Assembly: GCA_001874305.1 (NCBI GenBank)
Contig: MPCU01000009.1
Coordinates: 124,001 to 188,000 of the forward strand
Length of the DNA: 64,000 nucleotides
Source: Bacteriovorax sp. MedPE-SWde
GTDB lineage: Bacteria > Bdellovibrionota > Bacteriovoracia > Bacteriovoracales > Bacteriovoracaceae
Direction: 5' to 3'
How positions within the stretch are numbered: position 1 is the first letter of the stretch; every line of letters starts with the position of its first letter. Below the pieces are notes generated by a model, which worked only from the letters and a program-made list of their open reading frames with translations, had not been told where the DNA came from and did not search any database. Below, one piece after another: positions 35,326 to 46,600 of the stretch. The position numbers and the translations under genes were made by a program.

Positions 35326-37782
35326 TTACTTTTTTCGATCTTGGTAAGAATCTTCTCTTAAAAGTTGACCAGAGCTAAGACCGTACTTTTCAAAAACGCC
35401 GATATTGGTTTTTAAAGTTTCAACATCTATCTCATCTTCAAAGAAATCAATATAGGCTAGAATCTTTTGGATTAGTTCATTCTCTCTCTCGTTTAAAACT
35501 TCAACTCTAAAGTGCCTGACACCTTTGCTGATTAATTCTGGCATCAAGGTTACTGCAGACTGAGCAGTAGCATTAAACATCGTATTTCGACATTCTTGAT
35601 CGGCCTTAATGAAGTGTCTGTTTCCAAACTGGTCTTTAAGTTCAACCTTATGGCTTTCACAAGGTTTTCCGCAATCCTTAAACGATGATCCTTCACTCAT
35701 AAAGGCAGCAAATACACAGTGCTCCATGTGAAAACTCGGCATGTACTGGTGAGTTGTTACTTCAACTTTACTTGCATCTGTGTTTTCTAGTAATGCAGAT
35801 AACTGTTCAGAGTTAAGGTCGTATGAACTCGTTAACAGCTCAAAACCTTTGTTGAGAAGGTAGTTTGACGTTTGTGAGTTTGCAACGTTTAGAGAGAAGT
35901 CACCTCTTATTCTTATGGAAGAGTCGAGATCTTTTAAGAACTTATATGATCCAAGATTTCTAGCAAGAATAAAGTCTGGCTTTAGTCTCGTTAACAATTT
36001 GAGATGGTGATATTCTTTTGGCTTAAGAATACGATTTGTCGCAATTCCTGATTCTATATTTTTAAGGCCGCCTAAAATTTCAAGTGACTCGTAGTAATCT
36101 TTTCCAAATTCATAATCTAGAATGATCGATATTTTTGTCTTACCTTCAAGCGTTTCTAATAGAGGAAGTAGGTCCTTTAATTGTCCTATTTCTCTTAGCA
36201 TAATATTTAAATGCTTCTTATTACTTGAAGTAGTTTCCTTTCTAGAGGTTGTTACATCTTTTAGATCAGTAATCGTTCTAGAAACTCTTACTTCGTTAAG
36301 TTTAGCGATGGCCTCTTGTCTTAAAGATTTTAGTAATTTTGAATGAAGAAATGGTTTTATTTCTTCCGTTTTAATTACAACTTCTTGAGGGTGGTAAGCA
36401 GTTCGACTTAAAGAAGAGATATCTTTTTCAATTTTCTTAAAATCAGGTTCTCTTTTAGCTTCTTCTAGGTTGTTTTCGGAAGAAACGATGATCGTATTGT
36501 CATCAATATCTGTAACTTTTAGTTTTGCAGGTTTACCTACAACAGCTTCAAAATGCAGTTTAACAGGTATTCTCTTTTGTTTGGCAAGATCTGTTACTGA
36601 AGACTCAACTTCTTTTTGAAGTTCTGGAGCAGAGTTGAGATAGACACTAAATCTCTCGTCAATAAGAGCAAGGTTGACTCCTTTTTCGAGCTCAATTCCA
36701 ATTGATCCATCACTCTTATACTGGACACCATAAATATTAGATCCTATTTCTTTTTCTCTTTCATCGTGACAGATTAAAACACCCATACCTTTTATAATCT
36801 TAGTATCGGTATCAAGAAAAACTGCTCCGCGTTCTACCTTTAAAACCTTACCAAGATATATTCCTCTATGGGACTTGTAGGTCGCACGAACTAGCTTTTG
36901 ATGGTCTACACCATGAAGCCATCCAGAAAAGAATCCTCTTGAATAGCTTAGTGCCATCTTGTCGATATCTTCTCTTTGAACGATCCCATCGTAGATTGCC
37001 TTCTTGTATGTTTTAGCTACGGTCCCAACAAAAGTAGGAGACTTAAGTCGGCCTTCAACTTTAAAAGACTCTACTCCTATTTCTTGGAGTTCTTTGACTT
37101 CATTAATTCCACAAAGATCTTGCGGAGAAACAATGTATTTTTGATCTACGAGTTCTCTTGGTAGATCATCGACAATCAACTCGTAGCTAAAGCGACAACT
37201 TTGAGCACATTGACCTCTGTTGGCAGAGCGTCCACCAATACTTTCACTCGTAAAGCACTGACCTGAATAAGCAACGCAAAGGGCTCCGTGTACGAATACC
37301 TCTAGTTCTTTTTCGGTGTTCTTTCTGATCTCTTTTATTTCACTAATTGAGTTTTCACGACCTAGTACATATCTATCGATATCAAGGTCTTCGAGTAGCT
37401 CCATCGCATTGTGGTTAGTTACTGTCATTTGTGTAGAGGCGTGAATAACTTGTTGTGGACAAATCTTTTTTATAACTTCGGCCAATCCTAAGTCTTGAAC
37501 GATTAGTGCATCAGGACCTAGTGGAAGAACTTTTTTGAGTACTTCTATTGCTGCTGGAAGTTCATTTTCAAAAATCAAAATATTGAATGCAACGTGGACT
37601 TTAACACCGTAGAGGTGGCAGATATCTATAATCTCTTTGAGATCTTCAATAGAGTGATCTACTGTTCTACCTCTGGCATTGAAGCCTGGCATTCCTACAT
37701 AAATAGCATCGGCCCCACCGTGAATAGCAGCAAGGCACATTTCCATATTCCCACAAGGGAGTAATAATTCAGATTTTTTCAT
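35326..37782 (-). CDS. U32-family protein with DUF3656-like region (RlhA/TrhP-like RNA hydroxylation)
   Basis: 818 residues from ATG 37782 (KKSELLLPCGNMEMCLAAIH); an in-frame ATG at 37812 adds ten residues not in the family. The N-terminal U32 domain has YVGMPGFNARGR, VQDLGLAEVIKKICP and the Cys motif region SGQCFTSESIGGRSANRGQC followed by CAQSCR. A middle domain (about 360-490) fits DUF3656 and a C-terminal lobe has CGKPCESHK. Family members RlhA and TrhP/TrhO-type proteins hydroxylate rRNA or tRNA bases; older annotation calls them collagenases. It is longer than E. coli RlhA. The substrate is unproven. Confidence 0.83.
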   Translation of the reverse strand: MKKSELLLPCGNMEMCLAAIHGGADAIYVGMPGFNARGRTVDHSIEDLKEIIDICHLYGVKVHVAFNILIFENELPAAIEVLKKVLPLGPDALIVQDLGLAEVIKKICPQQVIHASTQMTVTNHNAMELLEDLDIDRYVLGRENSISEIKEIRKNTEKELEVFVHGALCVAYSGQCFTSESIGGRSANRGQCAQSCRFSYELIVDDLPRELVDQKYIVSPQDLCGINEVKELQEIGVESFKVEGRLKSPTFVGTVAKTYKKAIYDGIVQREDIDKMALSYSRGFFSGWLHGVDHQKLVRATYKSHRGIYLGKVLKVERGAVFLDTDTKIIKGMGVLICHDEREKEIGSNIYGVQYKSDGSIGIELEKGVNLALIDERFSVYLNSAPELQKEVESSVTDLAKQKRIPVKLHFEAVVGKPAKLKVTDIDDNTIIVSSENNLEEAKREPDFKKIEKDISSLSRTAYHPQEVVIKTEEIKPFLHSKLLKSLRQEAIAKLNEVRVSRTITDLKDVTTSRKETTSSNKKHLNIMLREIGQLKDLLPLLETLEGKTKISIILDYEFGKDYYESLEILGGLKNIESGIATNRILKPKEYHHLKLLTRLKPDFILARNLGSYKFLKDLDSSIRIRGDFSLNVANSQTSNYLLNKGFELLTSSYDLNSEQLSALLENTDASKVEVTTHQYMPSFHMEHCVFAAFMSEGSSFKDCGKPCESHKVELKDQFGNRHFIKADQECRNTMFNATAQSAVTLMPELISKGVRHFRVEVLNERENELIQKILAYIDFFEDEIDVETLKTNIGVFEKYGLSSGQLLREDSYQDRKK

Positions 37783-37864
37783 GTGTGTTATGTAGCACCA
37801 AAGGCCATGCAAGTCCTTAAATAAATTGAAGAATAGAAGTTATTACATTGGTGTAGAGGTGTTT

Positions 37865-38506
37865 TTATTGAATAATTCTGATGCGAGCGATTTCTTCAGG
37901 TTCAAGATTCCCATATATCCACGCATTTACTTTAAGTCGGTGCTTTGAATTTGTGTTTCTTAGATCGACAAGAATTCTGACAGGCTCAACTATTTGAGTC
38001 TCAAAGTTTTCGTGAGTTGCCTCTAGTTGATGAACAATAGAGTTGGAAACTTGAGATATATCGAATTCCCATGCTTCATATTCAGTGGGAGAAATGGGCG
38101 TTTTAACATCCCAAGGCCTTCCAAGGTCATCGTAGAAGTCAATTTCTGCTGGGCCTCTGATAATTGGACCAGGTATAAGCTCTCTTCTCTCTGCAATGAG
38201 AACAGATTCAGCTTCCTGAATGGACTTCATCGAAATATAGTTATTGTGATCTGGGTCAGCACCAAGCTCAAGGAGTCTTGGTTCATCAACTTTAAACTTA
38301 ACCAAAGTATCTTGAAAGTAGATAAAGTCTTGAGCATTCTTAAATTGATTTGATTGTGGATGGGTGAGGTACTCTAGTGAAAATTCAGAGGCCCAGCTTA
38401 GACAGTTTCTATTTGATTGTCTCGATGCAATAGCTCTATCTCTAATTGTAAATTGAGAGCAAGATTGTAAGAAAATCAGTGAAGCTACTATAAGAATTTT
38501 ATACAT
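37865..38506 (-). CDS. Lipoprotein with a possible nuclease-like core, otherwise unknown
   Basis: 213 residues. The lipobox is LIVASLIFLQSC with the Cys at residue 16. The central stretch AEIDFYDDLGRPWDVKTPIS has the D...DxK spacing seen in PD-(D/E)xK-type nucleases and some toxin nucleases, but this is a short motif seen by eye only. The C-terminal region VEPVRILVDLRNTNSKHRLK is beta-rich. It is a single gene with no ribosome binding site before the ATG. Function unknown. Confidence 0.65.
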   Translation of the reverse strand: MYKILIVASLIFLQSCSQFTIRDRAIASRQSNRNCLSWASEFSLEYLTHPQSNQFKNAQDFIYFQDTLVKFKVDEPRLLELGADPDHNNYISMKSIQEAESVLIAERRELIPGPIIRGPAEIDFYDDLGRPWDVKTPISPTEYEAWEFDISQVSNSIVHQLEATHENFETQIVEPVRILVDLRNTNSKHRLKVNAWIYGNLEPEEIARIRIIQ

Positions 38507-38604
38507 CTTAGTACTTGTCGAATAATTCGTTTAAAAACTTGAGTTAAAAGCTTGGTTCTAAATAAATGATGGTCAGAAATGTTGAGAATTGCATATATAA
38601 ACTC

Positions 38605-38633
38605 TTCAAAGACCCAATAAATAGGGTTATACT
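38605..38633 (+). promoter_or_regulatory. Sigma-70-type promoter of glyS
   Basis: TTCAAA (38605-38610) and TATACT (38628-38633) are 17 bp apart, about 36 nt of leader before the GTG start. The leader is too short for a T-box. Confidence 0.5.
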
Positions 38634-38676
38634 CAGGACAATTTTAAAGCTTAATTAGTACTGTAAGGAGTGCAAT

Positions 38677-39993
38677 GTGTCAGAGACTAATCTAAAGGAT
38701 ATGTCGCAACTGGTAAGTCTTGCTAAAAGACGTGGTTTCATTTTTCAAAGTTCAGAGATCTATGGTGGTCTTTCGTCTTGTTGGGATTATGGGCCATACG
38801 GTATTGAACTAAAAAATAACTTAAAACAAAAGTGGTGGAAGTCCATGACATTCAGATCGGATGTTGTTGGTCTCGACGCTTCAATTTTTATGCACCCATC
38901 TGTTTGGAAAGCTTCTGGTCACGTAGATGGCTTTAATGATCCAATGGTTGATTGTAAAAACTGTAAATCAAGATTTAGAGAAGATAAGATTGATACAACG
39001 GCTCCATGTACAAACTGTGGTGCTAAAGACTCATTTACTGAGCCAAGAGATTTTAACTTAATGTTTAATACTCAAATGGGTCCAGTTGAAGATAGCTCTG
39101 CTAAGGTTTACTTAAGACCTGAAACAGCTCAAGGTATCTTTACAAACTTTCTAAATGTTCAAACGACAATGAGAAAGAAGCTACCATTTGGTATTGCTCA
39201 AATCGGGAAAGCTTTTAGAAATGAAATTACTCCAGGTAACTTTATTTTTAGAACTAGAGAATTTGAACAAATGGAAATGCAATACTTCATTAAGCCAGGA
39301 ACTCAACAAGAGTCTATGGAAGAGTGGAAAGAAACTCGTATGAAGTGGCACCTTTCAAATGGTTTAAGAGAAGAGAATCTTCGTTGGCATGATCACGGTG
39401 AGGACCTTGCTCACTATGCTGATTCGGCATATGACATTGAATATAAGTTTGCTCATGGTTGGGACGAGATGGAAGGGGTTCATTCAAGAACTGACTTTGA
39501 TCTTAAGCAACATCAAGATCACTCTGGTAAAAACTTGATGTACACAGATACACAAGATAATAATAAGAAGTACCTTCCATATGTAATGGAGACTTCTGTC
39601 GGTTGTGACAGGTGTCTACTTGCTATCATGAGTGATGCATATAGAATTGAGCATGAAGGTGATAAGGAAAAAGAAAGAGTTGTGATGAAGTTTCACCCTT
39701 CTCTTGCTCCTATTAAAGTTGCTGTTCTTCCACTCGTTAAAAAACTTGCTGAGCCAGCAACAAAACTATTTAAAGACCTACAGATGGAATTTAAATCTGA
39801 ATATGATTTAGCAGGATCTATTGGAAAGAGGTATAGAAGACAAGATGAGATTGGTACACCATTCTGTGTAACATTTGATTTTGACTCTCTTGAAGATAAC
39901 TCTGTTACAGTAAGAAATAGAGATACAATGGAGCAAGAAAGAATCGCCATTGATTCACTGACAAAGTACTTAAAAGAAAAACTAGCGTATTAA
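38677..39993 (+). CDS. glyS: Glycyl-tRNA synthetase, dimeric (eukaryote/archaea-like) type
   Basis: 438 residues, single-chain class II enzyme. Class II motifs are visible: motif 2 around [20 protein letters not shown], motif 3 [15 protein letters not shown] Cys set CKNC...CTNC (about residues 85-105) binds zinc. The C-terminal anticodon-binding domain has [11 protein letters not shown] (PIKVAVLPL) and [12 protein letters not shown]. It charges tRNA-Gly. The start is GTG at 38677 after AAGGAG. This alpha2 form replaces the GlyQ/GlyS tetramer of most proteobacteria. Monocistronic: own promoter and terminator. Confidence 0.96.
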   Translation: MSETNLKDMSQLVSLAKRRGFIFQSSEIYGGLSSCWDYGPYGIELKNNLKQKWWKSMTFRSDVVGLDASIFMHPSVWKASGHVDGFNDPMVDCKNCKSRFREDKIDTTAPCTNCGAKDSFTEPRDFNLMFNTQMGPVEDSSAKVYLRPETAQGIFTNFLNVQTTMRKKLPFGIAQIGKAFRNEITPGNFIFRTREFEQMEMQYFIKPGTQQESMEEWKETRMKWHLSNGLREENLRWHDHGEDLAHYADSAYDIEYKFAHGWDEMEGVHSRTDFDLKQHQDHSGKNLMYTDTQDNNKKYLPYVMETSVGCDRCLLAIMSDAYRIEHEGDKEKERVVMKFHPSLAPIKVAVLPLVKKLAEPATKLFKDLQMEFKSEYDLAGSIGKRYRRQDEIGTPFCVTFDFDSLEDNSVTVRNRDTMEQERIAIDSLTKYLKEKLAY

Positions 39994-39996
39994 TAT

Positions 39997-40023
39997 AAAG
40001 GCACCTTTGGTGCCTTTTTTTTT
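39997..40023 (+). terminator. Rho-independent terminator of glyS
   Basis: AAAGGCACC (39997-40005) and GGTGCCTTT (40009-40017) form a 9-bp stem with a TTT loop followed by a T-run to 40023. Confidence 0.93.
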
Positions 40024-40046
40024 GATTCCATGGAAAGGGGATTATT

Positions 40047-42704
40047 ATGACTAAATGGGTATACTCATTTTCAAAAACTATCAACGAAGGTAACAAAGAA
40101 ATGAAAGGTCTTCTTGGCGGAAAGGGTGCAAACCTGGCCGAGATGTCATCTTTAAAGCTTCCAGTTCCTCCAGGCTTTACAGTAACGACTGAAGCCTGCA
40201 TTGATTATCAAAATAACGAAGAAATTAGTGAAGAAATCAGAACTCAAATTCTAGCTGCTTTAAAGACTATAGAGTCTGAAACAGGAAAGACTTTTGGTGG
40301 TGGAGATAATCCATTACTCTTCTCTGTTCGATCAGGTGCTAGAGTTTCTATGCCTGGAATGATGGATACAGTTTTAAACCTTGGCCTTAATGAGGAAACT
40401 GTAATTTCTCTAGCTGAGAAAAGTGGTAATAAGAGATTTGCATGGGATTCATATAGAAGATTCATTCAAATGTATTCTAATGTTGTTCTGGGAATGAATA
40501 TCTCGTTATTAGAATCAACTCTTGAAGATTTAAAAGAAGCTCGTAACGTTGAATTAGATACAGAACTTTCTGCAGGCGACTTAAAGCAACTTGTTGAAGT
40601 TTATAAACAAATTGTTGTTCAAGAAACAGGAAAGGCCTTTCCAACGGACCCTATGGATCAATTATGGCAATCTATTGCGGCCGTATTTGGATCTTGGAAT
40701 AATCCTCGAGCAATAAAGTATAGAGACCTTAATGGGATTGCACACGATTGGGGTACAGCAGTTAATGTACAGTCAATGGTGTATGGAAATATGGGAGACG
40801 ATTGTGCGACCGGAGTTTGTTTTACAAGAGATCCATCTACAGGTGAAAAGAAGTTCTTTGGAGAATACCTTGTAAATGCACAAGGTGAAGATGTTGTTGC
40901 AGGGATAAGAACTCCTGCTCCAATTAATGACCCTTCAAAAAATGATTCTAATAGAGATGAAAAAACTCTTGAGGAATATATGCCAGAGATATTTAAAGAG
41001 CTCACTGAAACATATATTAAATTAGAAGAACATTATAAAGATATGCAGGATATTGAGTTTACTGTTGAAGGAAATAAGCTTTATCTTCTTCAAACTCGAA
41101 ATGGAAAGAGAACAGCTCAGGCAGCGTTGAAAATTGCCGTTGATTTAGTTGCAGAAGGAATTGTTTCAAAAGAAGAAGCACTGATGCAAATTGACCCTGA
41201 AGTCCTAAACCAATTACTACATCCAAGACTAGATCCAAGTGCTCAAAAAAATATAGTAGCTAAAGGTTTACCGGCTTCTCCTGGAGCAGGAACTGGACAG
41301 ATATGCTTTACATCTGAGAGAGCACATCACTTAAATGACATAGGCGAGAAAGTTATTCTTGTTAGACAAGAGACATCTCCTGAAGATATAGCAGGAATGG
41401 CCGCTTCGGAAGGAATTCTAACGGCTAGAGGCGGAATGACTTCCCATGCAGCTGTTGTTGCTAGAGGAATGGGGAAGCCTTGTGTCGCTGGTTGTTCATC
41501 TCTATCAATTGATACACATGCACTAACTATGACAATCGGATCAACTACGTATAAAGAAGGGGATTGGGTAACTGTAGAAGGTGCAACAGGTGAAGTAATG
41601 GAAGGAGAAGTTCCAACTCTTGACGCTGAAATTACTTCTGAATTTGCTACTTTCATGGGCTGGGCCGATGAGGTTAGAAAGTTACGAGTAAGAACAAATG
41701 CTGATAACCCTGAAGATAGTAGGGCCGCAGTAAAGTTTGGAGCAGAAGGGATTGGTCTTTGCAGAACTGAACATATGTTCTTCGAACCAGAGAGAATTTT
41801 AGCCGTTAGAGAAATGATCTTTGCAGAAACAACTCCTGCTAGAGTAAAGGCCCTAGATAAGTTACTTCCATTTCAAAGAAAAGACTTCTTAGGAATTTTT
41901 ACAGCACTTGAAGGAAAGCCTGTTAATATCAGACTACTTGATCCACCTCTACATGAGTTTCTACCTCATACTGAAGAGGATAAGAAAGAACTTGCTAAGT
42001 ACATTGATGTTGAACTTAAAGAAATTGAAGATATCTCAGAGAGACTTCACGAATTTAACCCAATGCTTGGTCATAGAGGTTGTAGATTAGGAATAACATA
42101 TCCTGAAATTTATAAGATGCAAGTTCAAGCAATAATTGAAGCTGCAATCGAAGCGAAGAAAAATGGTCTTTCGATTAAACCTGAGATTATGATTCCACTT
42201 GTTGCAGTTGATAAAGAATTATCGCAGCTTAGAGATATTCTAGAAAAACACATTAAGTCTATTTTCGCTGATAAAGGTGAAGAAGTTTCATATAAACTTG
42301 GAACAATGATCGAGCTTCCTCGTGCAGCTATTACAGCGGCGAGTATTGCTAATCATGCTGACTTCTTTTCTTTTGGAACTAATGATTTAACACAGACAAC
42401 TTTTGGTTTATCACGTGATGACGCTGGTAAGTTCCTTAATGACTATGTTGCTAAGGGTGTTCTTCCACAGGACCCTTTTGTTAGTTTAGATACAGAAGGA
42501 GTAGGTTATCTTGTTGAGTTTGCAACAACACAAGGTAGAGAAACAAATCCTGATATGCATATTGGAATTTGTGGAGAACATGGTGGAGAGCCAAAATCAA
42601 TTGATTTCTGTCACAGAATTGGCCTTGATTATATAAGTTGTTCTCCGTATAGAGTTCCAATTGCTAGATTAGCAGCAGCACAAGCGGAAATAAGAAACAG
42701 ATGA
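40047..42704 (+). CDS. ppdK: Pyruvate, phosphate dikinase
   Basis: 885 residues, full length. The N-terminal ATP-grasp domain starts LGGKGANLAEMSSLKLPVPP. The phosphohistidine swivel domain has GGMTSHAAVVARGMGKPCVA with the catalytic His. The C-terminal PEP/pyruvate barrel has FGAEGIGLCRTEHMFF and HIGICGEHGGEPKSIDFC. It interconverts pyruvate + ATP + Pi and PEP + AMP + PPi, serving gluconeogenesis or PPi-linked glycolysis. Ribosome binding site AAAGGGG. The stop overlaps the next start by 4 bp (ATGA), so the pair is co-translated. Confidence 0.98.
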   Translation: MTKWVYSFSKTINEGNKEMKGLLGGKGANLAEMSSLKLPVPPGFTVTTEACIDYQNNEEISEEIRTQILAALKTIESETGKTFGGGDNPLLFSVRSGARVSMPGMMDTVLNLGLNEETVISLAEKSGNKRFAWDSYRRFIQMYSNVVLGMNISLLESTLEDLKEARNVELDTELSAGDLKQLVEVYKQIVVQETGKAFPTDPMDQLWQSIAAVFGSWNNPRAIKYRDLNGIAHDWGTAVNVQSMVYGNMGDDCATGVCFTRDPSTGEKKFFGEYLVNAQGEDVVAGIRTPAPINDPSKNDSNRDEKTLEEYMPEIFKELTETYIKLEEHYKDMQDIEFTVEGNKLYLLQTRNGKRTAQAALKIAVDLVAEGIVSKEEALMQIDPEVLNQLLHPRLDPSAQKNIVAKGLPASPGAGTGQICFTSERAHHLNDIGEKVILVRQETSPEDIAGMAASEGILTARGGMTSHAAVVARGMGKPCVAGCSSLSIDTHALTMTIGSTTYKEGDWVTVEGATGEVMEGEVPTLDAEITSEFATFMGWADEVRKLRVRTNADNPEDSRAAVKFGAEGIGLCRTEHMFFEPERILAVREMIFAETTPARVKALDKLLPFQRKDFLGIFTALEGKPVNIRLLDPPLHEFLPHTEEDKKELAKYIDVELKEIEDISERLHEFNPMLGHRGCRLGITYPEIYKMQVQAIIEAAIEAKKNGLSIKPEIMIPLVAVDKELSQLRDILEKHIKSIFADKGEEVSYKLGTMIELPRAAITAASIANHADFFSFGTNDLTQTTFGLSRDDAGKFLNDYVAKGVLPQDPFVSLDTEGVGYLVEFATTQGRETNPDMHIGICGEHGGEPKSIDFCHRIGLDYISCSPYRVPIARLAAAQAEIRNR

Positions 42705-43597
42705 TTACAAAAATAGAAGAATACTGCTTAAGAGAAATCCAAAATCAAAACTTCGACTGTTTAGCAGTCGGAGTAATTGACTTTGATAAGAAAACTTTTG
42801 AAACAATTCAGATCACCGAGGATGAGATCTACGATGATACTGAGTTATTCTTTGATCTTGCTTCGATGACTAAGCCATTAACTTTTGGAGTGGCCTACCT
42901 TGCTAGACCAGAAATCTTTGATAAAGATATGCACTTGTTATTAACTCATCGATCTGGCCTTCCTAAGTGGGGAAGACTTTCCCATGATGGATGGAAAGAA
43001 CAAATTCTAGCCTATGATATAAGTGAAAGCGATACAGTTTACTCTGATTTTGGTGCTCTTAGATTACAGATGGAAATAGAAAAGAAATCTAATGAACATC
43101 TCTATGATATTAGTTCCAAGTTTTGGGATACAAAGGTTAAGCACTGGCAAGACCTCGAGCTAGAGATCTCTCCCTTCACAGGAAGAAGAAATAGAAAATT
43201 AGTTTCTGGTGAAGTTCATGACGATAATGCTTTTGTTATCAGAGAGAAGGTTTCTCATGCAGGTCTTTTCTCTTCAATTGAAGGTGTTTGTAAGACACTT
43301 TTAAAAATGGATGAAGAATTAAATCTCCTAAAGACTATTGGTGTAGACCATGATGGGAGATACTGCTTTGGATGGGACACGGCAGAAGATCCTGATAAAA
43401 CTTTGGCCGGAGCAGGCAGTTCAAAAAATACATTTGGTCACCTTGGTTTCACTGGAACATCTATGTGGATCGATCCTGATAAGAAGCTCGGACACGTCAT
43501 TTTAACGAATGAAACTAATAAATTCTGGTATGACAGGAAAAAGCTAAATAAGTTTAGACGTGAAATTGGAACACTTAATCTTAATAATTCTAAATAG
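42701..43597 (+). CDS. Serine beta-lactamase-fold hydrolase
   Basis: 298 residues. The SxxK nucleophile motif is S55-M-T-K58 in FDLASMTKPL. LLTHRSGLPKWG is the typical downstream segment of the class C beta-lactamase/esterase family, and YSDFGALRL stands in for the YxN loop. The C-terminal GHLGFTGTSMWIDPDKKLGH gives the HxG-type motif of that family. No signal peptide, so it probably acts in the cytoplasm as an esterase or peptidase rather than a beta-lactamase. It is translationally coupled to ppdK; the reason is not obvious. Confidence 0.83.
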   Translation: MITKIEEYCLREIQNQNFDCLAVGVIDFDKKTFETIQITEDEIYDDTELFFDLASMTKPLTFGVAYLARPEIFDKDMHLLLTHRSGLPKWGRLSHDGWKEQILAYDISESDTVYSDFGALRLQMEIEKKSNEHLYDISSKFWDTKVKHWQDLELEISPFTGRRNRKLVSGEVHDDNAFVIREKVSHAGLFSSIEGVCKTLLKMDEELNLLKTIGVDHDGRYCFGWDTAEDPDKTLAGAGSSKNTFGHLGFTGTSMWIDPDKKLGHVILTNETNKFWYDRKKLNKFRREIGTLNLNNSK

Positions 43598-43629
43598 TTA
43601 ATAACTTCAATTAAAGAATCTCCATTGAT

Positions 43630-43656
43630 TAACCGATGAGTCTAGTCGGTTAGGAG
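43630..43656 (+). promoter_or_regulatory. Hairpin abutting the ribosome binding site of the 1272-residue lipoprotein gene
   Basis: TAACCGA (43630-43636) can pair with TCGGTTA (43646-43652), immediately followed by GGAG and the ATG at 43664. With no T-run it is not a classic terminator; it may control translation or mark a factor-binding site. Confidence 0.35.
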
Positions 43657-43663
43657 ATTTTGT

Positions 43664-46600
43664 ATGAATAAAATTGTATCAGTTATTTTAGTTCTTATTC
43701 TTGCGTCGTGTTCAGTATGGAACACAGAGAAAAGGTATGGCTATTTTCCACATGGAAAGAGATATCCCGCAAGTAATGTTGATATGTCGAGACTTGAAGA
43801 GTTATTGGCCGTCGATAAATTTGACTACTATATTGGTGAATATGTTAACAGCTTTGGTAAGAAAATTGATGACGAATCAGTTGAGATACTTAAGAAAGTT
43901 GATGTTAAATTTATTCTTTCTCGCTTCTCCAATGATTCAAGACTTTATGATGCTCAAAACTATGATGAAATTATTTATGAAATAGTTAAAGAGGGAAGAA
44001 CAAAACTTCCACTTAAGAAGTCTGAATATAAATGGGGATATAACTTTTTTAAAAATAAGTTGAATGGAGGATTTACTCTTCTTGATACTAAATTAAAGAC
44101 AGATACGTCTAGGGCAGAGCTAACAACTAAAGAAGCAGATCTTACTAAAGTTGTTGATGATATTCCTTTTAAACCATCAGAACTTACATTAGACGCTTCT
44201 CAATATATTTCTAACAGAACAACGAGAGCTGTATTTTGGGAAGCTGTTGAAAGCAATAGAGATATTGAATTTCATCTTGAAAATAGCCGTGAATTTCTAA
44301 AGAACCTGTCTGAAAATGGTGCACACGTAGTAAAAGAGGTTCGTCCATTTGCTAACAATTATAATAAAATCTATGTTGTTCAATATCCTGGTGAAGATAC
44401 TTATAGATATGCGATAACAAGTATTGGAGGGAAGGATAGACTACAACACCTTCTCATGCAATTTGGTCTTTCTAATTTAAATGGGCAGGAAATTAAGAAT
44501 AAGGTGCGATTCTTTGGTGATCTTGATGTCCGTCATAAGATGATGGAAGATGAGCTCACAGGAATTATGAAGCATATGCCTAAGGCGAAGAGAACTATCA
44601 TTGGCCAAAAGGGAGCAATTGAGAGAACTCTTGATCTATTATGGAAGGTACGTGCATTAAGTAACCTTTATGACGATGAGCCTGACAGTGTTCTTGGTGA
44701 ATTTGTAGAGAAAGAGCATGACGATATTAAAAGTTTCTTTAAGTCTGAAGACTATGCAGATTATGATATTTTTAAGAATAAGAAAAAAATAGAACAAGCA
44801 TTTGATAAGCATAAGACCCGAATTGAATCATTAGGGTTATTACCAGAAGAGTTTAAAAAATATGATTATGACAACTTTGTCATAAGCATGTCTGACTTTA
44901 CTTTTAAGAACAAGAAAGGTGAAGACGTTGTCTGGCGTGTTGTTGCAAATAGTTGGGGAGATGAGATATCTCCACTGGCCAAAGCTTTAAAGAATTCAGG
45001 ACACAAGCACATTACTTATATTGGAACTGCTGGTGCATTTCCAGATAAAGGTTACAAAGTTGGAGATCTTGCTATTCCAACTCACGCCTATGTTGATGGT
45101 GGTAATAAGAAGCTATACGGAGAAGCTCTTGATATAGATGGAGCAAAGGTTGGAGGTTCAGTAGATCATGTCTATTCTCCATTTGTTGAAACATTTGATT
45201 GGTTAGAAGAGGCACAGTCTCATTCTGATTTTGTTGAAGTTGAAACTAGTCACCTAAGAAAAATTCTAGATAAGAATGATATCTCTATGAGAGCTTATCT
45301 TCTTATCTCTGATATTTTAACTAACGAAGGGGAAACACTCGCTTCTGCTTCAAGTGCAAAAAGAAGAAATGCTCTAAACAAGCTACTCTACGGAATGCTT
45401 GAAAGAGATGATGTTGGTATTCCAGATGGTGTTAAGCAAAACTTAACAGGAATGCCAAAACTTAGAAGTATAGTAGAGAAGGCAATCCCTAGAAAGGCCA
45501 ACTCATTTAAGTACTATGTTATGTCTGCTTTGAAGGATTCAGGTGTAGAAAGTGTTGATGAAGTAATGAGCTTTGTTGATTCTGTTGATAACTTCTCTGA
45601 TAAGTACTTTTCAGACAGACTTGTGAAAACGTCGGAACTTACAAGTTATATTGCTAGAGAGATCGAGAAACAACACCCTTTACCTAAAATTGCAATTAGT
45701 AAGGATTTTGTAGATGGTAAGTGGCATCCTAAATCAGGAAAAATAAAAGTTAACTTCTATGCTAATACTTATGCAGAGTTAGAGAAGCTAAAACAAATTG
45801 CTGAGAACTTTGATAGTGAATCAGATAAGGTTTCTAAATTTGCTGATATTCAATTTGTAAGAGGGCCACCAACTGAAGACTTTGTAACAATTCCAAAGTT
45901 TGTTTCTAAAGATAGCGATTTCTTAGTACAACTTTACTCTCAGTCTTCATTTAAGCAAGCAGGACTTGATGCTCAGGTTACTTATAATGGAAATCTAAAA
46001 TATAACTTTTTACCTACGAGTGATACAACACAAGTATGTGAAAGTGGAAAGTTTTGTCACTTAGCTTTCTTCTCTCCTGATAATGATACGAAGAATGCTC
46101 TTGTAAACCTTGATACTGATGCGAAGTTAAAGAATGCTTCAGGTATAAATGTAAGAACGCACTTTCAAAATAAGGTAGAGGCACTAGAGAAGACTTTAGC
46201 GTACTCTTCAAAGGGCCAAGACTATAAAGCTAAAATTAAAATAACTAAGAACGCCAGCTTTTCTGATGGGAAAATGGCTGAGATTGTACCAAGCTTTGAT
46301 CCTCAAAAAGGTCTAATTATAAATGTAAACTTCTCTGCAGAGGGATGGAAGAATCCATTGGTTGTGTTAGAAGAGATGACACATTTAGAACAAATTGTCT
46401 CTCCAAGTTCATACTATAGGAGTCCAATTCTTTGGGCGGAGATGGCCTTAAACGCTGAATATGGTTCAGAAAGAAGTAGGCATTTTAATGCTCTTGCTGA
46501 GGTTCATGCAATGGACTCTCTGGAGAATATGTTTAATGATGAATATTCACCAAACACTGAAATTACAGAATATATAACTGCAAGAAGAAACCACGCAAAA

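Noticed and set aside
38507-38676. T-box leader upstream of glyS
   Set aside because: The leader from the likely promoter is about 36 nt and lacks a T-box sequence or terminator.
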